DNA of 64,000 nt from NCBI RefSeq assembly GCF_037042905.1, contig NC_087247.1:40213920-40277919 (forward strand). The letters run 5' to 3'. Under the pieces are notes generated by a model. It was not told the DNA's origin. It did no database searches and was given only the letters and a program-made list of their open reading frames with translations. Positions 57,101-64,000 of this stretch are shown one piece after another. Every line of letters begins with the position of its first letter. Within the stretch, counting starts at the first letter, position 1. This DNA comes from Lytechinus pictus. Its lineage: Eukaryota > Echinodermata > Echinoidea > Temnopleuroida > Toxopneustidae. A program made the position numbers and the translations under genes.

Positions 57101-59005
57101 ACCAAAATGGAAGCCTGATAAAAAGCAGCATATTAAATCTCTCAGTATGGTTGTCCTTTGTATGAACCCTGAGTGTCAAGTCAAGGTAATGTCATTGCCC
57201 TGGCTATCCCATACCACATGCCTATTAATGAAAAGAGGAAAACCCTACATCCTCTAGTCTGCTGCCAGCCAGTCCTACTTTTTTATTAAAAAATTGTACT
57301 ATATCATTTCAAGTCCATGTTCAGATACAGTATTTGCGGTTTTGTTGAGATGAACATGTTGTAATTTTCCTCAGTTTTCTTTAGAATAGGAAACAAAATC
57401 ATGTTTTTTTCAACCTTAGAGGTTGTGTTATTTGCTGGTAAAAAGGAAAATCTCCCATAAATTTGATCATTTATGATGAATTCAGGCTGTTGAAAGGCTA
57501 ACTTAAACTTGGAAGGAATGTGATTTATATTCCTTTGGGTGATTGAATCATTATAATGTCTCAAACTATAGACTGTTTTGAATATTTCTCTCTTTTTTGA
57601 AGAGTTCTTTTCATGTAGTCTTGTCATTTGGATATTATCATAATTTCTGTATATACATAAATTGTTTGACTCTTGTTTAAAGAGAAAATGTGACAACAAA
57701 TATGTTTGCTCTAGTTCATCAGGTTATATTTTTTCAGTCAAACCAATCTGAAAGTTTACTTACCATTATGATTTACCACTTGTCTGTCAAAGTGAATTGA
57801 ATATACTTGTTTTTATAAGTATTGTTTAATTGTTGATGAAGTAGTCCAATCATATAATGAAATATTCAGTAACTTGCAAAAATAAAGTTCTATGATCTTT
57901 GCAATCTGTGGTTTTATTTATGACTAAATTCCATTGTATTTTTATTCAGTGATTTTTTGTATGAGGATGGCATGGAAACTGAAGTATTTTGTTTAAAATT
58001 AACCAACATTTCACTTATTCCTCAAAGTTATTTCAATCAATTGAATACCGTAGTGGTAATAAAATTTCTAATGACTTTCCACTTTATTTGACAACAAATA
58101 AGAAAACATGTGAAATCCATTTATTCCATCAGTAATAATGCGCTTGACCTCTTTTGTAGGCCTTCAGGATGTGTTCAAGTCATTACACATATTATGGATT
58201 ATGAAAGATGTTGAATATCAGTGTTTGCATACATTGAGAGTGCCATTATGAAAAAGATGCACTTCTGGATTTGGTTTTATGTAAATCTGGAGGAACTGCT
58301 TGCACATGACCTCACAAAATCAAAGCTTTGAAAAATCCACAAAACCAATATCATCTATAAAATCATGTTGTATCACAAAAAGAATTCACAGAATACATCA
58401 TACAATAAAATAATTAATATAACAAAATGGGGAAGGGTTGAAATTGTAGGGTAAAGAATAATCCTTTGACTTTTACTTGATTCACACCAAAGTGTGTTAT
58501 CTACTGCAGATGTAGAAGTATTATTGATTTTTCATAGCCTTAAGATGATAACATCCATGCAAGTCTTTGAATTAAATTATTGATGTTTTTGTTTTCATGT
58601 TACAGGTGGAGGAAGTAGTTGAGGAGGCAGAGGAGGTAAATATTTTAGATGATCCTGATGTCCCTAATCCTATTTCATGCAAATTTATTAATTCTGACCA
58701 CATTGAAGTGATAATTGTGCATATCAATAACTTTGGAAAGAGAAGACTGTGAATCCTTCCGAAAGACTGTAGTATCATGTTGGCACGATATCTAGAATTT
58801 AGGTAGTGTTAAATGTTAACTTCAGAGCCAATTATTCTAATGAGGTAATTAGACACTTTATTAAATAATTAATTCGTTCGTTCATTCATTCATTTGTTTA
58901 TTTATTTGCGATCATTTTCTTTAATCCTTTGTGTGATTGTGATAACAGTCTAGTAATTATTATTTTTTGTATTATTAGGAAGCTGGAGCTGAGGATGATG
59001 AGTAA
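30063..59005 (+). CDS. HMGA2: HMGA (HMGA2-like) AT-hook chromatin protein, five exons
   Basis: Coding join 30063-30152, 49230-49310, 56049-56099, 58606-58635, 58979-59005, all phase 0, 92 residues. Small, basic architectural chromatin protein that binds the minor groove of AT-rich DNA in the nucleus. AT-hooks: KRGRGRPRKQP (17-27), KRPRGRPKGS (37-46) and KRGRGRPRKRP (64-74). The C-terminal 18 residues are almost all Glu, Asp, Ala, Val and Gly, the acidic tail typical of HMGA. Hook 2 with its SKSPKKSQ follower closely resembles human HMGA2. The one-hook-per-exon layout with two short tail exons also matches HMGA2 as I know it. Every junction has AG and GT signals, and the start context has A at -3 and G at +4. 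HMGA1 versus HMGA2 orthology cannot be settled here; invertebrates may have one HMGA. Confidence 0.9.
30153..32479. other. HMGA intron 1, first part
   Basis: Contains a run of 26 G at 30386-30411 and another poly-G run at about 30540-30550. No coding or transposon structure recognised otherwise. Confidence 0.45.
32480..35230. repeat. Degenerate tandem array, about 98-bp units
   Basis: The words TTGATAGACTTCTTGAAAG, CTTGTCTGATACTTGGAA, AACCTGGACTTC and GAAACTGCAAACTACTTGG recur in this order with a spacing of roughly 95-100 bp (for example about 33289, 33379, 33478, 33578, 33675). Units are well diverged. The foldback at 34087-34606 interrupts the array. Confidence 0.75.
34087..34606. mobile_element. 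Foldback element with ACCCTTTTTACACA ends
   Basis: Begins ACCCTTTTTACACA and ends with the imperfect complement. Inside are repeated TTAACCCCGTACTATAGGTG words in both orientations. It sits inside the 98-bp array, so it is younger than the array. Confidence 0.75.
35231..35940. other. HMGA intron 1 stretch
   Basis: Mostly unrecognised. From about 35780 it takes on the style of the arrays that follow (CTGTCTGTTTGTCC words). Confidence 0.3.
35940..36600 (-). repeat. Tandem array, family E copy 1 (about 150-bp units)
   Basis: About four diverged monomers carrying TTGCAATA and CGCCATCTTGAAA words. One end has a hairpin (TTGCCCAAA ... TTTGGGCAA at about 36040-36062). The same array occurs inverted at 47795-48560. 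Confidence 0.7.
36766..38085 (-). mobile_element. Minisatellite-cored Helentron-like element, family A copy 2
   Basis: Its 3' end (plus-strand left) is TTTTT then GTCTCACCTGCAT, which also pairs with GTGAGAC at 36786-36792 as a hairpin. The exact complement of GTCTCACCTGCAT is at 38051-38063, and the 5' end AACAAGTGG (minus strand) follows at 38085-38077. There are about seven monomers of about 155 bp with AGGTCAAAGGTCA and GGTCACATGACC words. No coding capacity. Confidence 0.8.
38094..38694. mobile_element. Foldback element, family K
   Basis: Left end AAAGGACAAGTCCACCC and right end the near complement GGGTGGACTTGACCTT. Long imperfect arms and a TTTGCATA word in each arm. Confidence 0.75.
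38800..39094 (-). pseudogene. LINE relic, C-terminal end of reverse-transcriptase ORF
   Basis: The minus-strand frame contains ADQRPGGRQ and a CSRDCHSRAELYSHSRKC motif, the Cys/His end typical of RTE/CR1-like non-LTR retrotransposon ORFs. It appears to be the downstream half of the relic at 45778-46750, split by the L1/Tx1-type insertion. Confidence 0.6.
39357..43154 (-). CDS. LINE ORF2: endonuclease-reverse transcriptase (1265 aa)
   Basis: Enables target-primed reverse transcription. The N-terminal exonuclease/endonuclease/phosphatase-type domain (about 1-235) has the motifs SLNCRGLGN, LQDTHF (Asp40 where a Glu is usual), LISLYGPN, FCGDWN, RLDYFLVS and TDHSLV. The reverse transcriptase domain (about 480-770) has SPGLDGFTVEFFK, NWRPISLLN, LLLIDFEKAFDSISH, RQGDPLSPYIF and YADD near residue 715. 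The C-terminal Cys/His motif CTFCNVHRETVTHLLCEC is of the zf-RVT type. The frame is uninterrupted, so the copy is young or still competent. No RNase H domain is seen, as expected for the L1 group. The closest clade by motifs is L1/Tx1; the exact family is not determined. Confidence 0.95.
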   Translation of the reverse strand: MMGSFSIISLNCRGLGNSKKRNDVLEYIKAKKFHICCLQDTHFVGEEEVSIKTIWGDNCFFSHKTSNARGVAILFAEGVIFNINRIKRSTEGNFVALDLKIYDYNITLISLYGPNQDNVNFYSDVENVALEFENPLTIFCGDWNLVQNFDKDTFNYVRLNNPNAKKRVDEMKTNLSLVDPWRELHEHEKIFTWRQPTPFKAARLDYFLVSHELMSLVNRIEILPGYRTDHSLVKLSLNLNHCKTGPSYWKFNNSLLKDDIYIELIKGVIQQTIDTYSTRPVRFGGNVVDGQNPWYEFNVSDQLFFDTLLTVVRGETISYAAAKKKKNVNLENDLEKEIVNLEKNLVLNTNIERELTVLNEKKAQLESLRKENNEEIKMRSRTKWMEFGEKPSKYFLNLEKKNVVNKRICKLITNENKEVTTHEDITSEIVSFYSQLYERHPVINIDLNAMINKDELNKLTNAMSRNLEGELSTDEVYYALTNMKNNKSPGLDGFTVEFFKHFWKEIHIFLVRYLNSSFLSGMPYIQKLGVITLIPKGSKDRHYLKNWRPISLLNVVYKIGSTCIANRLKNVLPLLIHENQKGFMSGRFIGENIRLLYDILLYTELNDIPGLLLLIDFEKAFDSISHDFIRNVLHFFKFGPTIVKWFDVFYENAQSCVLINGHLSPRFSIERGCRQGDPLSPYIFLLCAEILGVLFRQSTSIDGLRMPSGKCHKILQYADDTLLTLNGSERELSSAFDILEKYKTISGLTVNITKTHAIWIGGYKNKKDCILANRNLNWVFDEYFRYLGIDFCTDLQKMTVHNYNEKFKEIKSQMTSWLRRYLTVLGRVTVVKSLFVSKLNYLILSLPNPSELFLKDVNSQFHRFIWGEKPDKVSRNQMSQSYSEGGVKMIDINLHCQSLKISWMKKMINGSIDGNIICLLQSFLHKTQNLDLYMGNSYFFRLAHEIKNPFWKEMFLAYSTLLSMHCNDIPCQPLWNNDFIKIGNSSIHSRSLNNRGVRFVNDILDVHGNFLSLNDLKEKYNVHINFIFYRGLCDAIRDGFSNGTHFSKFQEPIIPDTIALVMKYNKGCSHIYTILKKKRKVECKSFLKWKCMFDMNDKQWQSYCSIGFSCTTDVNLRWFQFKIMQHILYTNEILFKINLAQQKECTFCNVHRETVTHLLCECTCIKHIWDRFEQWIFLKTGNRIVFSNKEKLFGLRGSSNYALNCLLIVIRQMIYTSRVKHQLPVFDNIKFALQNYFKNEKYIAESNCKMVKFTKKWFQLHAMFT
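43155..44668 (-). other. Inter-ORF region of the LINE
   Basis: 1.5 kb of very AT-rich sequence with A-rich blocks near 43865-43900 and a T14 run near 43611-43624. No domain recognised. Confidence 0.45.
44669..45649 (-). CDS. LINE ORF1: coiled-coil RNA-binding protein (326 aa)
   Basis: The N-terminus is basic and Pro/Thr/Ser-rich (about 1-95). A coiled coil follows at about 100-180 (IIDKIDNMNLNVSSLRKEI onward), then an RRM-like core with LLLYGAKRETDE, SNAHRLPRR and PVIIRFVSMMDRNKVLNA. The last part resembles the L1 ORF1p C-terminal domain. L1-type ORF1 proteins coat element RNA as trimers. It lies upstream of ORF2 on the same strand, with an unusually long 1.5-kb gap. The frame is open throughout. 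Confidence 0.85.
   Translation of the reverse strand: MSDSAKHNPGRDPYFLRKKGKKGDKGDSNRDSTTRPRAPAPQIRTDAPSTGSITPENTAEKATFAHPVTSHTRDTQESNMAEKNEPVSHAEFLKVTNTIIDKIDNMNLNVSSLRKEIIDIKKSIADLEKFATDSSDRLTKIENESLPSMRKETQRVESDLNVKLSALEIYDRKMNLLLYGAKRETDENIVDVVGKVFKEMGIQQDILLSNAHRLPRRAQGGSQQSPEPVIIRFVSMMDRNKVLNAYQQWTSRRGDKSPTQSQHFPWRFVVDLPPQLKKHRYLLEKEAYRIRKEENKSTRIRLIGVKLYLQTRERGSIHSEWKTVNG
45778..46750 (-). pseudogene. LINE relic, degraded reverse-transcriptase fragments
   Basis: Minus-strand pieces in shifting frames: LTKAFDLVSN near 46740-46710, TRADGKLFNIDQLRAKT and LYGNN in the YADD position near 46470-46390, KTEIL near 46290, and LKWLGNVRRMELWQIPSRI near 45930-45870. The order fits an RTE/CR1-like element. 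It is broken by stops and frameshifts and continues at 39094-38800 beyond the inserted LINE. Confidence 0.7.
46751..47145. other. HMGA intron 1 stretch
   Basis: Mostly unrecognised. The last 20 bases (CTCGGGAAGTAGTTTTT) match the outer edge of family E and flank the family B insertion. Confidence 0.35.
47146..47816 (-). mobile_element. Minisatellite-cored Helentron-like element, family B
   Basis: The plus-strand left edge TTTTT is followed by GTCTCGCCCAC, which also pairs with GGCGAGAC at about 47168-47175 as a hairpin. The exact complement GTGGGCGAGAC is at 47784-47794, then 5' end AACAAGGC (minus strand) at 47816. There are three monomers of about 158 bp with AACTTGGATGGTAGATGGAC and AAGGTCAAAGGTCA. 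No coding capacity. Confidence 0.78.
47817..48560 (+). repeat. Tandem array, family E copy 2 (about 150-bp units)
   Basis: Units marked by ATATTGCAAAATA at about 47857, 48012, 48160 and 48311, each with CAAGATGGC and GGCGGCCATCTTG words. It ends in the hairpin TTGCCCAAA ... TTTGGGCAA. Inverted relative to the copy at 36 kb; its left end is split by family B. Confidence 0.72.
48600..49150. repeat. Weak tandem array, about 152-bp units
   Basis: GTGATCTGAATATGATTTGG-like words with GGTCATGAGGTCAAA recur at about 48672, 48823 and 48979. Only about three diverged units. Confidence 0.5.
49230..49310 (+). CDS. HMGA2: HMGA exon 2 (AT-hook 2)
   Basis: Acceptor TTTTTAAAG, 27 codons ESEPKEKRPRGRPKGS through KSQTQ, donor GTTAGT. 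Confidence 0.9.
49385..50112. mobile_element. MITE/foldback with ATACCCCTTTCATA ends
   Basis: Left end ATACCCCTTTCATACTGC and right end its complement with one mismatch. Palindromic CACCGGCGAA / TTCGCCGGTG words lie near both ends. It begins 75 bp after HMGA exon 2. Confidence 0.8.
50302..51137. mobile_element. Composite foldback element, family H
   Basis: Left arm GGCTTAGACC...TTCTCATTA...ACTGGAAACC. One complement ends near 50890 and a second near 51137 (GGTCTAAGAG), suggesting a foldback plus a partial second copy. ACTAGTTTNACTGG words recur in both orientations. Confidence 0.65.
51436..52858. mobile_element. hAT-like non-autonomous element D copy 1, with family C inside
   Basis: Ends CCCGGGG...GCACTTCCATTGAC and the near complement. 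An exact 8-bp target duplication TCGGATAC is at 51428-51435 and 52859-52866. Interrupted by the insertion at 51526-52394. No transposase. Confidence 0.82.
51526..52394 (-). mobile_element. Minisatellite-cored Helentron-like element, family C
   Basis: The plus-strand left edge TTTTT is followed by ATACGCCCGT, whose complement is at 52356-52365; a hairpin ATACG...CGTAT lies at the same left end. The minus-strand 5' end AACAAGAGTG is at 52394. There are about five monomers of about 150 bp with GATACTAGCATGGATCCC and GGTCAAAGGTCA words. The empty site is seen in D copy 2 (CTTTTTCAAGATAGGG). Confidence 0.85.
52867..53691. other. HMGA intron 2 stretch
   Basis: AT-rich and unrecognised. Confidence 0.35.
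53700..54439. mobile_element. hAT-like non-autonomous element D copy 2, with a MITE inside
   Basis: Same ends as copy 1. Exact 8-bp target duplication ATACATGT at 53692-53699 and 54440-54447. The left end carries a run of 16 G. Confidence 0.85.
54203..54372. mobile_element. 170-bp MITE with long terminal inverted repeats
   Basis: Left ATACCTTGGTCACATTTGC and right the near complement, with arms of about 60 bp containing CTACGGCGGCCGTAC. Copy 1 of D shows the empty site CTTGTTTAGGGTGC at about 52785-52799. Confidence 0.85.
54448..56048. other. HMGA intron 2, last part
   Basis: AT-rich; no repeat or gene structure recognised. Confidence 0.35.
56049..56099 (+). CDS. HMGA2: HMGA exon 3 (AT-hook 3)
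   Basis: Acceptor GGTTATAG, 17 codons KDTSGAKRGRGRPRKRP, donor GTAAGT. Confidence 0.92.
56100..58605. other. HMGA intron 3
   Basis: Holds a poly-G run at about 56151-56162, a family A remnant (56391-56466) and a T-run/G-run pair at 56709-56737. The minus-strand open frame at 57304-57699 has no recognisable content. Confidence 0.4.
56391..56466 (-). repeat. Family A 5'-end remnant
   Basis: ATGCAGGAGAGATTGCCAGT then GGCATTC and TCCACTT match the 5' portion of family A (38030-38085) with substitutions. The monomer array and 3' end are absent. Confidence 0.6.
58606..58635 (+). CDS. HMGA2: HMGA exon 4 (acidic tail)
   Basis: Acceptor TGTTACAG, ten codons VEEVVEEAEE, donor GTAAAT. Confidence 0.82.
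58979..59005 (+). CDS. HMGA2: HMGA exon 5 (acidic tail end and stop)
   Basis: Acceptor GTATTATTAG, eight codons EAGAEDDE, then TAA at 59003-59005. Confidence 0.85.
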   Translation, partial: EAGAEDDE

Positions 59006-59112
59006 GATGGACCATACATCAGATTAGAGGAGAAAACAGTGGTCTCTAAAGTTCATCTTCATTCTCCTAAAGGATCATTGGAGTCAAAGTATGAGAGCCT
59101 TCTAACCCTAGG

Positions 59113-59118
59113 AATAAA
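59113..59118 (+). terminator. HMGA2: AATAAA poly(A) signal, proximal
   Basis: Canonical hexamer 108 nt after the HMGA stop codon. Confidence 0.35.
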
Positions 59119-59726
59119 ATGTTATTCCCAACAATCATAAAAATTCAGTGTATTGTAAATTGAAATGGAAAAGATATTTTCTTTATTAAAAAAAAAGAGA
59201 AGAAAAATATGGGGTCATCGTCATCCACTAGATGCAATACATGATCTTCAACATGCATGATTATTACATGTTTTAAACTTGTCCTACTTACATGTAAGTA
59301 TTGGATTGGGTACCCGTTATGCAAAGCATTGCTAGGTGTACCAGACCTTTCAATGCGAATTGATTTATACTGTTGAGTTTTTGAAATTATATTACATTAA
59401 ATTCTAACAAAACATGCTTTTGTATGTGTTTAATGGGAAATTTTGATCTTGGAATATATCAATTTTATTCAATTTATCAAAGTGATGGTGAAAGGCTTTT
59501 TATATCAGTATTCTAGTGATCAGAAGACAGGAGAATTTTAAGAAAATGAGGGAAAATATTCTCTCCCATAAGACCATTGATTTAAAAATGTAAATAATCA
59601 TGTACATGTATTCGTCATTTCAATTGTGTTTTTGTAAATTACGTGTTTTTCTTGTGACAGACATTCAGTTAACAACTTATATTTTTGTTTGATAGCTAGT
59701 GTTTTTATATATATTCATCACAATGA

Positions 59727-59732
59727 AATAAA
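59727..59732 (+). terminator. HMGA2: AATAAA poly(A) signal, middle
   Basis: Canonical hexamer about 720 nt after the stop, followed by a TGTTG word. Confidence 0.35.
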
Positions 59733-60212
59733 ATATGTTGACCAGATAAAAATAATAGTCTAAGTAATGCTTACATAAATTGTCTTTAATTTTTTTTCTT
59801 CAAAATACCATTTCTTTCTATCATGTTGTATTCTGCCCAGTATAATAATATTATGCTTAATACTAGTGAGGGTGTGTTTGCATTATCATTTGAAATAAAT
59901 TTGGAAACATTGCAATGCTAAATTATTGATTGACAATAACAACAAATGATTTATAACCATGCATTATCACAGCAGGTTTTTTGGTTGCCATGGCAATGCC
60001 ACTATCAAAACCTTAGCAGTAAAAGACAGATGATCGGACAAGGGAAATTTGTAATACCTATCATGAATTCATCATGCAAAAATACAATCACTTTCCTCAT
60101 ATTCAAAGGAAGATTTAGTATTTAAATTACGTCTGCGAGTCTGTTGCTTACATCATTGCTTTGAAATCTGGATTGAAATCTTGATAAAAGAAGGATACCA
60201 TGGTACTGTATC

Positions 60213-60218
60213 AATAAA
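60213..60218 (+). terminator. HMGA2: AATAAA poly(A) signal, distal
   Basis: Canonical hexamer about 1.2 kb after the stop. If used, the let-7 site at 60774 would be excluded. Confidence 0.3.
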
Positions 60219-60773
60219 GAATACCTGTATATCTGATGTGAAATTCTCTAGTATTTGAGTTATCTTATTCACCTAGGTCAAAATCAAATAATACTTGTTT
60301 GTTTGTATAGTAAAACTTTTGTTTATGCAGTCAAATTCATTTTTCAATTAATTTGCTTTGTTTGATCTGCACTATTGTCCTCTTGAATTCAAAATGTTGT
60401 AATTTTGATGTTGAAGATTCTATGCATAAATCTGAGAAAAAATATGTAGTAATGGAGCTTTTCCATTGTTTTTCTCTACCCCAGAAATCTGGTAGCAAGG
60501 TTAATATGAACAGATTACAAACTGATATTACTAATCTTGATCTATAATTGTTTGAAAAAGAAAACTTATGGAATAAATTCAAACATGATTTGACTCATTT
60601 AAATCTCTTACAGGCAATGATATATCCATAAATGATCAGACACCCTTTCATCAATTTTGAATTGAATCATATTGGTTGTGGTACTCTTTGATATTTTGTG
60701 GTGGTGTTCACAAATAATTTGGTCTTGTTCAGTTTCTGTTGTTATATTCAAAGCAAATGTAATGTGAACATGT

Positions 60774-60781
60774 CTACCTCA
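60774..60781 (+). promoter_or_regulatory. HMGA2: let-7 8-mer seed match downstream of HMGA
   Basis: CTACCTCA is the exact 8-mer target of the let-7 seed, 1.77 kb after the stop codon on the sense strand. It functions only if the transcript reaches this far. Confidence 0.35.
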
Positions 60782-61898
60782 CTTAAATAGGGGTGCTCTT
60801 GGCATACCTCATGCTTAAGAGAAAGAAATGCAATAGTTCATAAGGATTTATTTTGATGAATAATGAGACAATTGAGCCAATCAAAATTAAAAGATGAATT
60901 ACGAATCAGTGAATGTTTATTTTGAAGTTCCTTGGAATTGTGTAGTGCAAACGTATTTGTGTAAAGCAAAAGCCATTAATCACAACTCAGTATGAATGTT
61001 GAAATGATGATCATCTACCAAGTTAAGAGTTACATGTGAAATATGATGTTGAACAGTTATGCTGCAGTGTCACTAAACTTGAACCAGTTGTGTGTATTGC
61101 TAATACTATAGTCAAAGAAAAGCGTGCTGTGGAAGTAGGATCTTGTTTTGTCTGTCTCCTTCAAAATCATTTCAATATTGCACCGATGTCATGGGTTTTT
61201 GTAATCAACATTTTTGTATATGATTGAAGCAGTGCAAAATATTCATTGCCAAATTGAATTATTTTGAAGTACCGAGATTACAAATGGCTGTATGGTCTCA
61301 CATATATCCCTCTGTCAGTAGACATTTGGTATAAGCATGAGATCTTTGATCTCTGTCTTTAATCAAATCAATGTTATTAATGTGTTTTTAGGGATTTTGA
61401 ATGTTGTTATGTGGGTCATTTTTCCAATTCTTCTATTGTGATTTTATTCAGATTTGTTCATCACCTCCATATGGTGTATTCAAATGATGCCCACACTTAG
61501 TTCGTAGATTGTTCAATGAACAAATGAAAACTTGCATCTTTTGATTTATGCAATGACTCTTACATTTCCTGGTATTTGATAAAATAGAAAAAAAAACTCC
61601 CACAATTCATGATTTAACAAAAATGCAAGCGCGAGGGCTTGATTTGATATGCTGATCTTATAGGTGAATGTTGATAATTTGTTTCAAAGGAGTATTCTTT
61701 TCTTGTTTAAAAGCTGCTGTATGCTCTCTTTGTGTGTTGTATTTCTTAGAGTGCATTTATCATACAAACTCAGAAGTGTTATTTATGATACACCCATTGG
61801 TATTGTGAGGGGATTGCTGCAAGCACTTTATACCAGTGTTTAACTCATGGTGTTAAACAACTTTTCAACACTAATTTAGTGTCAAATTCAAACTCTAT
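60782..61898. other. Downstream of HMGA, nothing recognised
   Basis: AT-rich sequence without structure that I can identify. Confidence 0.35.
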
Positions 61899-62209
61899 GG
61901 CCCATATTCTGAACTCGGGTTTAAATTAAACCCTGGTTTAAAGTTGTGGTTTAACTATGGAGAGCCAATTGGAGCACAAATCCCTAACAGTACACATTCA
62001 ATTTATTAACTCATATGACATCCAAATTGTTCATAATTGTCTGGGAATGATTACTGAAGTATTTTCTTCATTAAGAAAGCAAAAGGAATCAAAATAGTCA
62101 ACATAAGAAATATACAATATAAACAGAATTTTCGAATTTTTGGCTCTCCATAATTTTAGCGCAGAGTTAGACCGTGGTCTAAGTTATACCCGACTTCAAA
62201 ATATGGGCC
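61899..62209. mobile_element. 311-bp MITE with GGCCCATATT ends
   Basis: The outer 22 bp are inverted repeats with two mismatches (GGCCCATATT then CTCGGGT or GTCGGGT). Inner GGTTTAA and GGCTCTCCATA words are also inverted. Confidence 0.78.
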
Positions 62210-63728
62210 AAAGGGTTTGTTTTCAACACTTGAGGGTACAATCCTCTCACAACATCATATCGATGTTTTTAGCGTTGTCTCCTTGTATCTGCTTGTCATC
62301 TAATGTGATAAATTTGTAAACCAAGAAGTATTATTAATGCAAATGAATCTAATTTATAATAACTGTCATGAATTGCCCTAAATTCAATGAAATGAATGTT
62401 TAATTTCTGATTGAAAAATCGTGTTACTTAGCTGTACAGTTGGTTGTGTATTCAAAGCTTTTGTGTGTTGGGTCAACTTCTTTTCATAGGCCTGATTGCA
62501 CAAATGAGGTTTAAACCCCTCCCGGTTTTGGTTTTATATTCTAAGCATGTCTCACATACTGAATCTATTAAAGCTTCATTTGTAATTGTTTGGTTTAGGT
62601 GTGCATATGAGTAATATGTGCTCATTTTGCTTATTTTTACTCGACTTCAAAACATTTGATGGGAATATAAGTCCTTTTGGTTTAATCCACTTTTGAGTAT
62701 TCTGGCCTCAGTGTTTACTACCTGTATATCTGTTATTTACTAGGATATTTGAAAGCACTCATCATTTCGTCCATAAAAATGTCAACCATTGAAAAAAAAA
62801 TTTATGATTAAAAAAAAGACCAAGGGTATATGAATTTAACCTGACCATTTAACCTGACCATTTTCGCCATTGATGTGGGAAGTGTACCTGTATTTAAATG
62901 TAATTAAAGAACAGAAATTACCAAAAGTCTTTAATTCTGCTCTTACAATCGCCACATACAAATTCTTTCATATCGTGCTTAAAATCTGAAAGGTATATTT
63001 TGGCCTAAAAACAATATGAGGATGTGCATGTAGGTTTGCATGTATAATTGAGTGATTGTTTATCTTAGTTTGAATGGTCCAATTATGACATGAAATGTAA
63101 TTTGTAGTGTGATGTTTCAATGTAGGGATAGTAATTTTTCTTTCTGAACATTTGATGTATTTTCTGTGTACTATAGTGCTTGTGAACAGCTTTTTTTTTT
63201 ACATTTAAAAATGTTTTGTGACAATGCCAATTTTACATGTTTTTTAAAAATAAATGTGTACTGTTTCAGTAGAGTTGTTATTATCTTTGTATTCATTATT
63301 GGTAGTAAATTTTACCTTAAATTTATCAAGTCACTTCTCATCGTTTGATAAAACTCCACAACGAACCAGTTCACAAATGTATGTATACTACAGTATGCAT
63401 GTCTTTTACAGAGTGATACAGTTGTATGGTAGTCTCATTAGAAGCTTTGTCTAGAAAAGTGCACAGGTGAATGTAGTGTGCTGGAGTTATCCTCATATCA
63501 AACAGTAAGACCCAATTCAATGTAATATGAAAATGGTTCAAGAACAATGTTTATTTAGATTTCATGCATACCTTTGAAAATGGTTCTTAATTCAGCCTCA
63601 TTTATTATTGGAACCTGAATATCCAGAATTATGTGCTGAAATAAGTACAATAGATGCATGAAATATGAATGAATTAAGTTTTGAACTGATATCATATCCA
63701 CCTTTGTGAAATAGGGCCATTGATTTTT
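62210..63728. other. Right-hand flank, nothing recognised
   Basis: AT-rich, with no exon or transposon end that I can identify. Confidence 0.35.
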
Positions 63729-64000
63729 GTCTCGCCTGCATAGCAGAACGAGAATAAAGAGACGCTTTTCTGACGGCGGCAGCATCAACAACATTGAAAT
63801 CTTAACCTAAGGTTAAGTTTTGAAATGTCATCATAACTTAGAAAGTATATGGACTAGTTCATGAAACTTGGACATAAGGGTAATTTTTATGAACATCCTG
63901 CCCGAGTTTCAGGTCACATGACCAAGGTCAAAGGTCATTTAATGTCAATGAACTTTGGCCATTTTGGGGGTATTTGTTGAATTACCGTAACTGAAAATTT
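63729..64000 (-). mobile_element. Family A element copy 3 (cut by window edge)
   Basis: TTTTT then GTCTCGCCTGCATAGCAG opens the element; the subterminal ACGGCGGCAGCATCAAC and one monomer with AGGTCAAAGGTCA follow. The rest lies outside the window. Confidence 0.75.

Larger units (their letters stand above)
59006..60781 (+). other. HMGA2: HMGA 3' UTR candidate region
   Basis: AT-rich, with several poly(A) signals (59113, 59727, 60213). No other gene starts here. True 3' end unknown. Confidence 0.45.

Noticed and set aside
57304-57699. 131-codon minus-strand open frame in HMGA intron 3
   Set aside because: No recognisable motif. My rough estimate is that one frame of about this length is expected by chance in 64 kb of AT-rich sequence.
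1-64000. CRISPR arrays, riboswitches or bacterial operons
   Set aside because: The tandem arrays have diverged, directly abutting monomers without spacers, and the genes are spliced eukaryotic genes.

Overview
The window is eukaryotic, AT-rich and intron-rich, with roughly half of what can be recognised being transposon-derived. The conserved genes and the repeat types (tRNA-headed SINEs, long foldback elements, an L1/Tx1-type LINE, arrays with about 150-bp monomers) fit an invertebrate deuterostome, most likely a sea urchin. The species call is inference.

Three cellular genes can be read. (1) Minus strand, 4152-17255: the Arp2/3 complex subunit ARPC4, in six coding exons. The first carries only the start Met and the last only a Phe codon plus stop; both are predicted from splice signals, and the predicted total of 168 residues equals the human protein. 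(2) Plus strand, 22252-23690: a NEIL2-type DNA glycosylase with no introns in its coding region. It has a one-base frameshift in a run of T inside the zinc finger and a long basic C-terminal tail. (3) Plus strand, 30063-59005: an HMGA (HMGA2-like) gene of five small exons across 29 kb. Each of three AT-hooks has its own exon, followed by two exons for an acidic tail. ARPC4 and NEIL2 are divergent; HMGA follows NEIL2 on the same strand. The roughly 5 kb after the HMGA stop hold no second gene and contain a perfect let-7 seed match.

Repeat layout. 1-17 kb (ARPC4 introns and 3' side): SINE copies, a trinucleotide microsatellite, one copy of a minisatellite-cored element (family A), poly-G-bearing repeats and a 530-bp near-perfect palindrome. 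17-22 kb: a transposon-like repeat inflated by 1.3 kb of CTTT/CCTT tract. 23.7-30 kb: a 70-bp perfect hairpin and foldback elements. HMGA intron 1 (30-49 kb): a degenerate array of about 98-bp units, a second family A copy, foldbacks, an intact-looking L1/Tx1-type LINE inserted antisense into an older LINE relic, and family B and E arrays. HMGA intron 2 (49-56 kb): foldbacks and two copies of an hAT-like non-autonomous element with perfect 8-bp target duplications, one carrying a family C insertion and the other a MITE.

The most interesting signal is three sequence-distinct elements (A, B, C) sharing one design. They have a CAAG-type 5' end, a short inverted repeat set back from that end but sitting at the very 3' end, a 3'-terminal hairpin, tandem monomers of about 150 bp containing AGGTCA direct repeats, and insertion beside a T5/A5 run. 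Two internal empty sites support the boundaries of B and C. The design matches Helentron/Helitron2-type rolling-circle elements.
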